A stretch of 64,000 nt of DNA from a bacterium SCSIO 12827 (GCA_024397995.1 CP073746.1:1984001-2048000), one strand, 5' to 3'. Shown: positions 33,167 to 41,946, counted from the first letter of the stretch. The notes: a model not told the origin generated them from the letters alone. Numbers and translations: made by a program.

Positions 33167-35401
33167 TCATGGCTGAAGATTGCTTTCTTCATCCGCCAGG
33201 GCGACCGACCGGCCAATCGCAACCCCGCGCATGAGAAAGGCGACGACTGCGATCGACGCGCCGACGATATCCGTCACTAAGCCGCCTTTCATCATCAGGA
33301 CCGCCGCGACGACAAGTCCGATCCGGATGACATGATGAATCCGACCAAAGAACCAACCCTGGATCCCGGCGGCGAGAAAATAGATTCCGACCGAGGCCGT
33401 CATGCTCGCATAGGCAATGTCCCAAACGTCGCCGTTCAACAGCAATGCCGGCGTGTAGAAAAACATGAAGGGAACAATGAAGGCGGCGAGGCCAATCCGA
33501 AACGACGTTACCGACGTTTCCATCGCCCCGGCCCCAGAGATTGCCGCAGCGGCATAGGACGCTAATGCGACCGGCGGCGTGATCGCTGACACGACGGCGA
33601 AATAGAACACAAAGAAGTGCGCCGCCAGCGGGTCAATCCCCATGTTGATCAGCCCGGGTGCCACCACCGACCCTGCGATGGCGTAGGCCGCCGTGGTCGG
33701 CATCCCCATGCCCAGGATGATGGCGATGACCATGGCAAAGAACATGGCCAGGAGTTTGCCGTCGATGATCGTGGTCGACGATGCGATCCCCAGCAGAATA
33801 GACGAGAAACGCGCGCCCACTCCGGTCAACGCGATCACGCCGACGACGATCCCGGCGCAGGCACAGACGGCGATGATTTGTATCGACATCACTCCGGCCG
33901 CCGACAGGGCGCCGTAGATCGCCTTTGGTCCCATGCGAAACGAAGAAAGCCAGCTGACCATGACCGCGGCGATAACTGCCAGGGTCCCCGCGCGGATGAC
34001 CGAGTAGCCCATAAAAATCGTCGCGATCAGAAGGATGATGGGAAAAATCAGATATGCCTGCCGCAACATCGCCGACAGACGCGGCAACTGATCGGCCGGC
34101 AACCCTGTCATTTTCATCCGCGCCGCCGCGAAATCGACCATGAATAGAATAGAAAGGAAATACAGCACCGACGGAATAACCGCGGCAAGCGCGATGTCGG
34201 AATACGGAATGCCCGTGACCTCGGCCATGATGAAGGCACCGGCGCCCATGATCGGGGGCATGATCTGGCCGCCCGTCGACGCCGCGGCCTCGATCGCGCC
34301 GGCCATACGCGGCGCATAGCCGACACGTTTCATAAGAGGAATGGTCAACGAACCGGTTGCCACCACATTCCCCGCGGACGTGCCGTTGATCATGCCGGTA
34401 AGACCCGACGCAAAAATCGCGACTTTCGCCGGCCCACCTCGCGTTCGTCCGGCTGCGGCAAAGGCCAGATTAATGAAAAACTCACCGACGCGCGACGCCT
34501 GAAGGAAGGCAGCGAAAATTATGAACAGAATTATGTAGGTCGAGGATACCGCCGTCGTTGGGCCAAGGATTCCGTTATCCGTATAGATGTAGGTAAAGAA
34601 GCGATCGACGGAGAATCCATTGTGCCGAAGGAAGCTTGGCAACCACGGCCCAACAAAGCTGTAGGCGATGAAACAGACCGAGATAACAACAAGCGAGAGC
34701 CCGGCAAGACGGCGCGTGAACTCGCAGATCAGCACCACACCCACGATTGCGGCATAGGTGTTCGCCTCAGCGGCGAAGGGGGTGCCGGCCCGCATTCTCA
34801 GCGCCGCCCCATCAAGCGCGCAGATCAGATAGCCGGAGGAGACCAAGGCCGCCAGAACAAGAACGATGTCACAGGGATGCACCTTGCCGCGCGCGCGCCC
34901 AGGCAACATCCAAGCGCCGACGGTTGCCAATGCGGTTCCAACAGAAAGAGGGATGCCGAATCCCCACCGCTCCCAGTCACCACCAAGTTCCGACCCGGGG
35001 ATAAGTATATACGCCGTCACCGGCCAGGCCGCGTACACGACCGGCAGACCGGCGATCATTCCCCAAAACAATGCCCATTGGCGCTGCCGCCGACCGTCGC
35101 CCTGGGGCGGCGCATTTTTGTCAAAGACATGGGCTGAGAACAGAAGGAAACCGATCACCATGGCGCCCAAGACATGGATCATCCGAAAGGTCCACGTTTC
35201 GATCGGGTACATGTTCAAGCTGACGATATGAAATGCGGTATAGCCGAACGTCAGAAAAGCCACAGAGGCCGCCGACCAGCCGGTCATGATCCTCTGGTTC
35301 GCGACAATCGGCTCTTCGATGACACCGACCTCGACAACCGCCGCGTCCGCCGGGAGATCGCGATTTCGCGGTGCCCCCTCAATTGATCCCTCGTTGGGCA
35401 A
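33167..35401 (-). CDS. TRAP transporter fused permease (TAXI type, DctQM fusion)
   Basis: About 744 residues from TTG 35401 (GGAGAG six bases upstream); the frame also opens at a TTG at 35425 without a ribosome site. The first ~250 residues hold membrane helices corresponding to the small DctQ-like subunit plus extra helices. The rest is the DctM-type large permease, with GLTGMINGTSAGNVVATGSLTIPLMKR and the helix-rich GMGMPTTAAYAIAGSVVAPG region. About 18 hydrophobic segments in all. TAXI systems use a Na+/H+ gradient with the binding protein encoded 210 bases upstream. The substrate is probably a small organic acid, given the enzyme genes around it. Confidence 0.92.
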   Translation of the reverse strand: MPNEGSIEGAPRNRDLPADAAVVEVGVIEEPIVANQRIMTGWSAASVAFLTFGYTAFHIVSLNMYPIETWTFRMIHVLGAMVIGFLLFSAHVFDKNAPPQGDGRRQRQWALFWGMIAGLPVVYAAWPVTAYILIPGSELGGDWERWGFGIPLSVGTALATVGAWMLPGRARGKVHPCDIVLVLAALVSSGYLICALDGAALRMRAGTPFAAEANTYAAIVGVVLICEFTRRLAGLSLVVISVCFIAYSFVGPWLPSFLRHNGFSVDRFFTYIYTDNGILGPTTAVSSTYIILFIIFAAFLQASRVGEFFINLAFAAAGRTRGGPAKVAIFASGLTGMINGTSAGNVVATGSLTIPLMKRVGYAPRMAGAIEAAASTGGQIMPPIMGAGAFIMAEVTGIPYSDIALAAVIPSVLYFLSILFMVDFAAARMKMTGLPADQLPRLSAMLRQAYLIFPIILLIATIFMGYSVIRAGTLAVIAAVMVSWLSSFRMGPKAIYGALSAAGVMSIQIIAVCACAGIVVGVIALTGVGARFSSILLGIASSTTIIDGKLLAMFFAMVIAIILGMGMPTTAAYAIAGSVVAPGLINMGIDPLAAHFFVFYFAVVSAITPPVALASYAAAAISGAGAMETSVTSFRIGLAAFIVPFMFFYTPALLLNGDVWDIAYASMTASVGIYFLAAGIQGWFFGRIHHVIRIGLVVAAVLMMKGGLVTDIVGASIAVVAFLMRGVAIGRSVALADEESNLQP

Positions 35402-35458
35402 TTTACTCTCCGTCGATGCAGGCAAAGCCCGTGCGACCCGTCACCTGACTAAAATCCC

Positions 35459-35503
35459 GCTCCCCCCTCCCCGAATTATCTGAGGTCGTGTTCGGGAAGG
35501 GGG
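35459..35503 (-). promoter_or_regulatory. Intercistronic stem-loop between TRAP receptor and permease
   Basis: TCCCCCCTCCCCGAA and TTCGGGAAGGGGGA form an imperfect ~13-bp stem around a ~15-base loop, in the 210-base gap between the binding-protein and permease genes. There is no T-run, so it is unlikely to be a full terminator. Such stem-loops often stabilise the upstream message, giving more binding protein than permease. Confidence 0.5.
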
Positions 35504-35635
35504 AAAGACTGGGCAGGATCCAGGTTTGATTTCTGTCCGGCCCGGCCCTGCGCCATCTGCATCGGTCCGCCGGAAAGGTCCGGAACGTAAGAGAATGACG
35601 ACGGACCGAGGCGCTCACCCCGATCCGCCGGCATC

Positions 35636-36622
35636 CTATTTATTCAGGTTGTCCGAGATTTCGGCCCCGATCTCCTTGAAGTAACGCAGGGCGCCAGGAT
35701 GCCAGGGCAAGGTCTTGTTGAATTTTGCGTTGGCCGACACGGTGGTCTTTGCCGCTTTGTGGACATTCAACATTTTGGGGTTGTTCTCCATCGTCGTCTT
35801 GACCACCTCATAGATAAAATCATCCGGCAGGTCGGCGTTGGCGATGGCGAAATTCCACATGGAAACCGTATTGATGACTTGGTTATTCGCCTTCAAGGTT
35901 TTGTAGGTGGTCGACGGCACCTTGTAGGCCGATACCGGGAAATTGGCCTCGATCTGGGAAACTTGTTCCGGCGTGAAGCTTAGGAAGTTGATTTCGTCGG
36001 TGGCTTCGAGCTCCGTCGCGGCCGGAACCGGCACGCCGGCACCAAAGGCAATCGCGTCAACCAACCCATCCTTCAATTGACCGGCAAGGTCCGACCAACC
36101 GGCGTTTCGGGTTTTCGCATCGACACCAATCTGCTTCAGCATGCCAGGCCAGTAAGCATCACCCGTGCCACCGGCAGGCCCGACGCCAACCCGCACGCCC
36201 TTCGGCAGCTTTGCGAAGCTATCGACACCGGACCGCTTCAAGGTAATGAAGGTGAACGGCGTGACATACATCGGGAAAATCGCCCGCACTTTGTCCATCT
36301 TAACGCCCGGCGCCGCGGGGCTCTTTCCTGCCAACGCGTCTGCAGCGGGCCCAAGAGTCGTAAGCCCGAATTCGGCTTTGCCGACCTGCACTAACGCCAG
36401 GTTTTGGACGGGGCCGCCTGTTACCTCGGCACTTCCGACGACCGAGGTCTGTTTACTGATGATATTGGCCCAGCCGGATCCATACTGAAAGAACGTGCCG
36501 CCTTGGCTGGCAGTCGCAACGGTGAAGGACTTCGGCCAGTTCGCCTTCTGGGCTGAAGCAATGCCCGTCATCGCGAAACTCGCCACCGCTAAAATGGCAA
36601 CAAATCCGATAAGCTTCTTCAT
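35636..36622 (-). CDS. TAXI-family TRAP transporter solute-binding protein
   Basis: 328 residues from ATG 36622 (MKKLIGFVAILAV), with GAGGAG six bases upstream; an ATG six codons earlier has no such site. The signal peptide is cleaved after IASA near residue 24. Family features: SFTVATASQGGTFFQYGSGWANII at the start of the mature protein, VRVGVGPAGGTGDAYWP, a segment on KDGLVDAIAFGAGVPVPA, and a C-terminal PWHPGALRYFKEIG. It captures the ligand in the periplasm and hands it to the fused permease. Ligand unknown. Confidence 0.93.
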   Translation of the reverse strand: MKKLIGFVAILAVASFAMTGIASAQKANWPKSFTVATASQGGTFFQYGSGWANIISKQTSVVGSAEVTGGPVQNLALVQVGKAEFGLTTLGPAADALAGKSPAAPGVKMDKVRAIFPMYVTPFTFITLKRSGVDSFAKLPKGVRVGVGPAGGTGDAYWPGMLKQIGVDAKTRNAGWSDLAGQLKDGLVDAIAFGAGVPVPAATELEATDEINFLSFTPEQVSQIEANFPVSAYKVPSTTYKTLKANNQVINTVSMWNFAIANADLPDDFIYEVVKTTMENNPKMLNVHKAAKTTVSANAKFNKTLPWHPGALRYFKEIGAEISDNLNK

Positions 36623-36727
36623 GACTGTCTCCTCTTTCATTTTCTCTGGCGAATGCCAGTATTTTTCTGCAAGTCGTTCGAAGGCGGGCGACCTCCCAGG
36701 TACCCATCGACTCGCAACAATCCCTGT

Positions 36728-37660
36728 TCAGGCTGCGGCCGCCGGTCCATCGGCATGAGGGGCCAAGGTTGCGACAATGAATTCGTTCGCCGGCGTTGGA
36801 ACATTCACCTCCCGCCCCAGGTCGACGACCCCGCCACTCAGCCAACGCAGTTCAAGAGGCTTGCCCGCTTCCAGATCGTGAAGCATGGATGCCTTCATCG
36901 TATCGGGCAGCGTGTCGACAAAACGCATGCGGTCTTGGGCATAATCTTCAGGCAGGGAAACGCCGCGGGCTCGGCCCACAGCCACGGCTTCGGAGATGAT
37001 CGCATTCAAAAGGTTCCGCGATTCCGCCGTTGAACGGATGGCCCCGATGGGCATACGGGTGGCTGCGGTCATTGCCGACAAGCCGACCAGGAACACGAAC
37101 TTTTCCCAAAGCACGCTTTCGATGTCCTGCGATGCGGTGGATTTCAGGCCGGTCGCGGCCAAGCCATCGACCAGCGTCTGCACCCGTTCGGAGATGGTGC
37201 GGTCATATTCGCCGATGACAATTTCCTGGAGCTTGCCGGTCTGGCCGATCACGCCCGGTCGGGCAATGGAAGTCGCGACGTAACCAACACCGCCGAGAAC
37301 CGCCTTTTCGCCAAACCGCTTTTTGAGAATGATGTCTTTGATGACGCCGTTCTGCAAAGACAGAACTGCCGTGCCGTCACTGACTACCGGCTTTACAAAA
37401 TCGGCCGCTGTTTCCGTGTCCCACATCTTCACGGCGAACAGCAAAAGGTCGGCCTTTCCGATGGTCCGGGGATCATTCGTCGCCTCGACGTCATACTGAT
37501 TGGTACCGCCATCCGTCAGGTTTTCGATGATCAATCCATTGTTCTGAATTTCTTCGAGATGCGCCCCTCTGGCGATGAACGCCACGTGATGGCCGGCTTC
37601 CGCTAATTTGGCGCCAAAGAACCCTCCGACGCCGCCGGCGCCCATAACTGCCACTCTCAT
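36728..37660 (-). CDS. Ketopantoate reductase family oxidoreductase (ApbA/PanE)
   Basis: 310 residues. The N-terminal Rossmann motif VMGAGGVGGFFGAKLAEAG binds NADP(H). The C-terminal helical domain holds the family Lys and Asn/Ser region (VLWEKFVFLVGLSAMTAATRMPIG) and SMLHDLEAGKPLELRWLSGGVV, matching PanE-type active-site helices. Family members reduce 2-dehydropantoate or related 2-oxo acids. Here it is first in an operon with a TRAP transporter and a racemase-like enzyme, so it more likely handles the imported hydroxy/oxo acid than pantothenate. A GAGG lies eight bases before the ATG. A FadR-type operator lies 21-44 bases upstream of the start. Confidence 0.88.
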   Translation of the reverse strand: MRVAVMGAGGVGGFFGAKLAEAGHHVAFIARGAHLEEIQNNGLIIENLTDGGTNQYDVEATNDPRTIGKADLLLFAVKMWDTETAADFVKPVVSDGTAVLSLQNGVIKDIILKKRFGEKAVLGGVGYVATSIARPGVIGQTGKLQEIVIGEYDRTISERVQTLVDGLAATGLKSTASQDIESVLWEKFVFLVGLSAMTAATRMPIGAIRSTAESRNLLNAIISEAVAVGRARGVSLPEDYAQDRMRFVDTLPDTMKASMLHDLEAGKPLELRWLSGGVVDLGREVNVPTPANEFIVATLAPHADGPAAAA

Positions 37661-37680
37661 TTGGTTGGCCTCATTTCGTT

Positions 37681-37704
37681 AATTGGTTAATTAATTTACC
37701 AATT
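37681..37704. promoter_or_regulatory. Candidate FadR-type operator upstream of the panE-TRAP operon
   Basis: AATTGGTT and TTTACCAATT are arms of a near-perfect inverted repeat spanning 24 bases, centred on AATTAATT. A closely matching 24-base element at 38597-38619 precedes the GntR-family gene. TGGT...ACCA arms are typical of FadR-subfamily operators. The shared element implies autoregulation plus control of the transport operon. Confidence 0.65.
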
Positions 37705-37893
37705 AAGCCTATGAGTGAGATTTTTGGTTGTCAATAATTATCCCGACGCAGGCCAATAGGCAGCTGCGCCGCGAACAGCCGAACATCGACCGCGCCAAGG
37801 CAGCCGACAAACAGAGACCTCATTGGAGATGGCTCAATTCTGCCGGACCGGTTCCCGGCAAACGATCAAGGACAGCTGATCACACCACGGCCC

Positions 37894-38589
37894 TCATACG
37901 CTCAGCATGGCAACCATGATTTTGTTGAGATGCGTTTGCACCAGCGCTTCCGCTTCGTCGGCGTCACGATTTAGAATCGCGTTCAGGATATGCCGGTGTT
38001 CGCGCCGTGATTCTTCCCGCCTTTCCGGGGTCAGGAACCGTTTACGCATCGACCCCCAGATAACGGCCCGGCGCTCTCTTTCCACCACTTCATACAGCGC
38101 CACCATCAGCAAATTCCCGGTCGCGTGAGCCAAGCATCGGTGGAATTCCGCGTCTGCCAGCTCATATTCATCGAACTTCTTCGCCATTTCGCATTTTACG
38201 GCCGCCGCTTCAAGCGCCTCCAAATCTTCGCCCTTAGCCCCCATGACGGCAAAACGCGCAAGCCTCGGCTCAATCAAAAAGCGCGCTTCCATGACTTCTT
38301 TCGGGCCGAACCCGAAATGCACTTTCCGCTGCTCGTCACCATACGCCGGCACGCGGCCGACGTATGTCCCGCTTCCGGGCCGACGCACGACGATGCCTTC
38401 CTCCTGAAGGACCGCCAGCGCGTCGCGCACGGCACTGCGCGACACCTGCAGATTGTCTGAAAGCGCGCGTTCGGTGGGAAGACGTTCACCGACTGAAAAA
38501 CGGCCGGTCTCGATCCCCTCTTCCAGATACACGCGAACCGTTTGGCTATCTTTCACCTTGATCCCCCGGAATTCATAATTAGATGGCAT
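37894..38589 (-). CDS. GntR-family regulator, FadR subfamily
   Basis: 231 residues from ATG 38589 (MPSNYEFRG). A GTG at 38622 adds eleven residues but lies on top of the candidate operator. Neither start has a strong ribosome site. An N-terminal winged helix (~20-85) contains LPTERALSDNLQVSRSAVRDALAVLQEEGIVVRRPGSGTYV. The C-terminal FCD effector domain (~105-225) has metal-binding His candidates in DAEFHRCLAHATGN and EHRHILNAI. Ligands of FCD domains are usually small organic acids, which fits the neighbouring operon. It probably represses that operon and itself through the paired operators. Confidence 0.9.
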   Translation of the reverse strand: MPSNYEFRGIKVKDSQTVRVYLEEGIETGRFSVGERLPTERALSDNLQVSRSAVRDALAVLQEEGIVVRRPGSGTYVGRVPAYGDEQRKVHFGFGPKEVMEARFLIEPRLARFAVMGAKGEDLEALEAAAVKCEMAKKFDEYELADAEFHRCLAHATGNLLMVALYEVVERERRAVIWGSMRKRFLTPERREESRREHRHILNAILNRDADEAEALVQTHLNKIMVAMLSV

Positions 38590-38596
38590 CTTATAT

Positions 38597-38619
38597 AATT
38601 GGTTGACCACTTTACCAAA
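38597..38619. promoter_or_regulatory. Candidate FadR-type operator at the regulator's own promoter
   Basis: AATTGGTTGACCACTTTACC continues to CAAA. It shares AATTGGTT-A--A--TTTACCAA with the site at 37681-37704 and contains TGGTTGACCA, a perfect 10-base palindrome. It sits 8-30 bases before the ATG at 38589, suggesting autorepression. Confidence 0.6.
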
Positions 38620-38771
38620 CACAAACCTCTATCCCGGCGCCCAGGCTTCCCGGTTGGCGTAAGTTTTCAATATTTCTCGGGAACATTTTTCGAACAAAAT
38701 CCATCTAATGGGCGTGAATGCAACAGCGAGCCGCTTGAAATCGCACCTTTCGGCATTAGGAACAAATCTTC

Positions 38772-39389
38772 ATGAACACATCTCTACAAACGTTGGAACG
38801 GACCAAATCCTCGAGCCAGTCCGACATTCAGCCAAGCCGGGTCGATGTCGAAGCCGCGTTTCGAACCATTATCCGCTGGGCAGGAGACGATCCCAGTCGT
38901 GACGGACTGCTCGAAACACCAGCGCGTGTGGCACGGGCGTTCGAAGAATTCTTCGTCGGCTATTCCCAAGATCCCGCCGATATCCTGCAGAAAACCTTCG
39001 AAGAAATCGACGGCTACGACGAAATGGTGCTGCTGCGGGGCATTCGGTTTGAAAGCCATTGCGAGCATCACATGGCGCCCATCATCGGCCAGGCCTGGGT
39101 CGCCTATGTTCCTGACAACCGCGTGGTGGGCATCAGCAAGCTGGCCAGGGTCGTCAATGTTTATGCCAAGCGCTTGCAGATTCAGGAACGAATGACGGCG
39201 CAGATCGCCAATACGGTGAACGAGGTCCTAAAACCCAAAGGGGTCGGCGTCATCATCAAGGCGTCGCATCACTGCATGACGACGCGCGGCGTCCACAAAC
39301 CGGAGTCGGATATGGTGACCAGCCGCATGCTCGGCTGCTTTCGGGATAATCCCCCGACCCGTCAGGAATTTCTCAGCATGGTCGGCTGA
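38772..39389 (+). CDS. folE: GTP cyclohydrolase I (FolE)
   Basis: 205 residues. It converts GTP to dihydroneopterin triphosphate, the entry to folate and pterin synthesis. Zinc ligands and active site are intact: FESHCEHHMAPIIGQAWVAYVP and SHHCMTTRGVHKP. Family phrases GDDPSRDGLLETPARVARAFEEFF and YAKRLQIQERMTAQIA are present. The ~30-residue N-terminal extension is poorly conserved. It is divergent from the FadR-type gene and 76 bases before a Rieske reductase on the same strand. This is probably a secondary folE copy, since it sits in an accessory interval. Confidence 0.94.
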   Translation: MNTSLQTLERTKSSSQSDIQPSRVDVEAAFRTIIRWAGDDPSRDGLLETPARVARAFEEFFVGYSQDPADILQKTFEEIDGYDEMVLLRGIRFESHCEHHMAPIIGQAWVAYVPDNRVVGISKLARVVNVYAKRLQIQERMTAQIANTVNEVLKPKGVGVIIKASHHCMTTRGVHKPESDMVTSRMLGCFRDNPPTRQEFLSMVG

Positions 39390-39465
39390 GACACGGCCAA
39401 GATGAACCTGCGCAATGAGTAGTCTCGCCATTGAAGCAGCTTAATAACCGAATGGAGAGTCGAAC

Positions 39466-40998
39466 ATGACGCAGGATATACCACCGCAACTTGGACCGGA
39501 TTTAAGCCAGGGAGTCGATGTCACCAGCTTTGTCGACGGCAAGCTTGTCGGCCATGTCGACGGCGATGAAGTTCTTCTGGTGGACGGGGAAAGCGGGATC
39601 TTCGCCGTCGATGCACATTGCTCCCACTATCATGCCTCCCTTGGCGACGGCCTGGTGACAGGGGATTGCATTCGCTGTCCGTGGCATCATGCGTGTTTTG
39701 ACTTGCAGTCTGGCGAAGCCACTTGCGCCCCGGCCATAACACCGTTGCCGTGCTGGACGGTTGAAACGCGCGATGGCCGCATCTTCGTTCACGAAAAAAG
39801 CAGCCCCGTCAAACCGGTCGCGAGCCCGCCTGTCAATGCACCGGAGAGCATCGTTATCATCGGTGGCGGTGCCGCCGGCTTCGCGGCCGCTGAAATGCTA
39901 CGGCGTCGCCAGTATCAAGGCAAAATCACCATGTTAAGCGATGATAGCGCCGCACCGGTGGACCGCCCCAATCTGTCCAAGGACTTCCTGGCCGGCAGCG
40001 CCCCGGAGGACTGGATTCCCTTATGCCCGAACTCGTTCTACGGCGAGGCCGGCATCGACCTGCGCCTGAACACCGACGTTACCAACATCGATATCGACGC
40101 ACGACGGATCATGACCGCCGCCAGCGACAGCTTGTCCTATGACCGCCTGTTGCTGGCAACCGGTGCGGAACCTGTACGCCTGTCCATTCCAGGCGCCGAT
40201 CTGCCGAACGTGCATACCCTTCGTTCTCTTGCCGACTGCCGGGCCCTCATCGCTGCCGCCGAGGATGCCCGTCGGGCTGTCGTGATCGGCGCAAGCTTCA
40301 TTGGTCTGGAAGCAGCAGCGGCGCTGCGCGCCCGAAACATCGAGGTGCATGTGGTGGCACCAGAGCCGCAGCCGATGGCGCGGGTGTTCGGGTCCGAGTT
40401 GGCAGACTTTATTCAAACCTTGCACGAAGATCACGGCGTCATCTTTCACCTGGAAGAAACCGTGGTCGATATCTCCGACCGACGCGTGACGCTCAGGACC
40501 GGCACCGTGCTGCATTCGGATTTCGTCGTCGTTGGGATAGGCGTCCGGCCGAGGTTGACGTTGGCGGAGAACGCCGGGCTTACGATCGACCGCGGTGTCC
40601 TGGTCGACACCTATCTGGAAACCAGCGCCCCCGGGGTATATGCCGCCGGAGATATCACCCGTTGGCCCGACCCGTATTCAGGCGAGGCGATCCGCGTTGA
40701 GCACTGGGCCGTGGCGCAACGACAAGGACAGACAGCGGCCCTCAACATGCTCGGCCATCGCCAGAAGTTCGACGCGGTCCCGTTCTTCTGGAGCCAGCAT
40801 TACGACGTGCCCATCAATTATGTCGGCCATGCCGAGGAATGGGACGAGATTTCGATCGAGGGAGATATCGCATCGAAAGATTGTTTAGTGATATACAGGA
40901 ACAAAGGCCGGGTGCGCGCCGTCGCGTCGATTTTCCGTGATATACCGAGCCTGCAAGCCGAGATTGAAATGGAGCACGCAACGGCAGCGGGGAGATGA
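39466..40998 (+). CDS. Rieske-FAD/NAD(P)-dependent reductase (AIFM3-like)
   Basis: 510 residues. An N-terminal Rieske [2Fe-2S] domain (~12-108) has ligands C-x-H in DAHCSHYHASLGDG and C-x2-H in IRCPWHHACFDL. Two nucleotide-binding domains follow: FAD site IVIIGGGAAGFAAAEMLRR (~125) and NAD(P)H site AVVIGASFIGLEAAAALRA (~270), with GVYAAGDITRWPDP closing the FAD domain. The C-terminal dimerisation domain has FFWSQHYDVPINYVGHA. The fold is that of ferredoxin reductases fused to their own Rieske ferredoxin, like vertebrate AIFM3. It probably supplies electrons to an oxygenase or redox partner not seen here. A GGAGAG precedes the ATG. Confidence 0.93.
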   Translation: MTQDIPPQLGPDLSQGVDVTSFVDGKLVGHVDGDEVLLVDGESGIFAVDAHCSHYHASLGDGLVTGDCIRCPWHHACFDLQSGEATCAPAITPLPCWTVETRDGRIFVHEKSSPVKPVASPPVNAPESIVIIGGGAAGFAAAEMLRRRQYQGKITMLSDDSAAPVDRPNLSKDFLAGSAPEDWIPLCPNSFYGEAGIDLRLNTDVTNIDIDARRIMTAASDSLSYDRLLLATGAEPVRLSIPGADLPNVHTLRSLADCRALIAAAEDARRAVVIGASFIGLEAAAALRARNIEVHVVAPEPQPMARVFGSELADFIQTLHEDHGVIFHLEETVVDISDRRVTLRTGTVLHSDFVVVGIGVRPRLTLAENAGLTIDRGVLVDTYLETSAPGVYAAGDITRWPDPYSGEAIRVEHWAVAQRQGQTAALNMLGHRQKFDAVPFFWSQHYDVPINYVGHAEEWDEISIEGDIASKDCLVIYRNKGRVRAVASIFRDIPSLQAEIEMEHATAAGR

Positions 40999-41034
40999 AC
41001 GCGATGGCACTGCTACTCCGCGTCGCGCTGAACG

Positions 41035-41281
41035 ACCTCCGAACCGCACCTTGGGACAAATCAGGGACAATTGGAGTCGTAAACGTTCATAAACGATCGC
41101 AAATGACCATATTCCATCGCATTGTAATTGCGATATTTTTTCCAAATCAGCACAGCATGTAGCGGTTAAACGCAAGTCTTGAAAACCAGCAAGGGTTAAC
41201 GCCCTTCGTGGGTTCGAATCCCACCCCATCCGCCATTATTTCAACGGCTTAGATAGAAATCACCACCGATTTAATTGTACC
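41035..41281 (+). repeat. Direct repeat copy B ending in a tRNA-Ser 3' fragment (candidate att site)
   Basis: This matches 22014-22260 at a constant offset. The tRNA-like part is 41178-41235. The variable arm differs from copy A in a paired way: AAGGG-TTAACG-CCCTT here against AAGGA-TGCAAG-TCCTT there, so the stem is kept. The 5' half of the tRNA is again absent. It starts 36 bases after the Rieske reductase stop and marks the right border of the 19-kb interval. Confidence 0.8.
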
Positions 41282-41346
41282 AGGCCGACTTCATCCTCGC
41301 GCAGCATGCGGATGGGCTGTCTTGGGGTACAGCGTTTACGGCTCAT
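41276..41346 (-). pseudogene. IS3-family orfA fragment
   Basis: From an ATG at 41346 (AAGGA upstream) the minus strand reads MSRKRCTPRQPIRMLREDEV and about two further residues, the N-terminus of IS3/IS407-type orfA (usually MSRKRYTPEQIIxxLREAEV). Only about 24 codons remain. It differs in sequence from the scrap at 22341, so two different IS3 elements decayed at the two interval ends. Confidence 0.7.
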
Positions 41347-41655
41347 TCGTTCATCCTTCTCAAGGTCAGAATGCGCCAAACCCTTTCAAACGTCCTGGAT
41401 CACTTTTAGGGAGTGAGATCAAACCACTTCACGGATACTTAGGCTGAGACGTCATCTCAGGGCATGACCATTGACTTGTCCATGGCCCCCGCCCATATCT
41501 CAGGGATGTTGGTCCATGAAGATCATTTTCGGTTTCTTCTTCTGACCCGCCTGTTTCCCCGGGCGGTTTAGGCGCGTCTACGCCTGTCGCACCTCCCGGG
41601 GCTTCCTCATTACCTTGAAATGAGCGCGCGATCATCGGTCACGCGAGGAGAGATC

Positions 41656-41871
41656 ATGGCCAACATCCAATTTCCTTACGACCCAAACCCGAAAATTAAT
41701 TTGACTCGAAACCGCCGTCCCCATTTTGGCGGGCACTGCCAGATGGCATCTGCCAACAATTTCGAGGGCGTCGCTGCGGCAACACACCCCCCATTTGTGC
41801 GCGACATGGCCCAAGGCAGAACGGGTCCGATCATCTACGAGTTTTCCGAAGACGGCCCTAGAATGTTGTGA
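41656..41871 (+). CDS. Small conserved protein of unknown function, MscS unit (copy B)
   Basis: 71 residues from ATG 41656, equal in length to the copy at 30414. It reads MANIQFPYDPNPKINLTRN and ends IIYEFSEDGPRML. Substitutions relative to copy A are frequent, yet the frame and length are kept, so the gene appears to be under selection. No motif or localisation signal is recognised. The ribosome site GAGGAG lies upstream, as in copy A. Confidence 0.7.
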   Translation: MANIQFPYDPNPKINLTRNRRPHFGGHCQMASANNFEGVAAATHPPFVRDMAQGRTGPIIYEFSEDGPRML

Positions 41872-41946
41872 CCTCCGTCAGGTCGCTTTCTCCAATCAAA
41901 CGAAACTCATCGTATCGTTGATCCTCTCGTTTTTCGGAGCGAACAC

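Noticed and set aside
22014-41281. Prophage or conjugative element
   Set aside because: No integrase, relaxase, type IV secretion, capsid or terminase gene was seen. Only the repeats and IS scraps support mobility.
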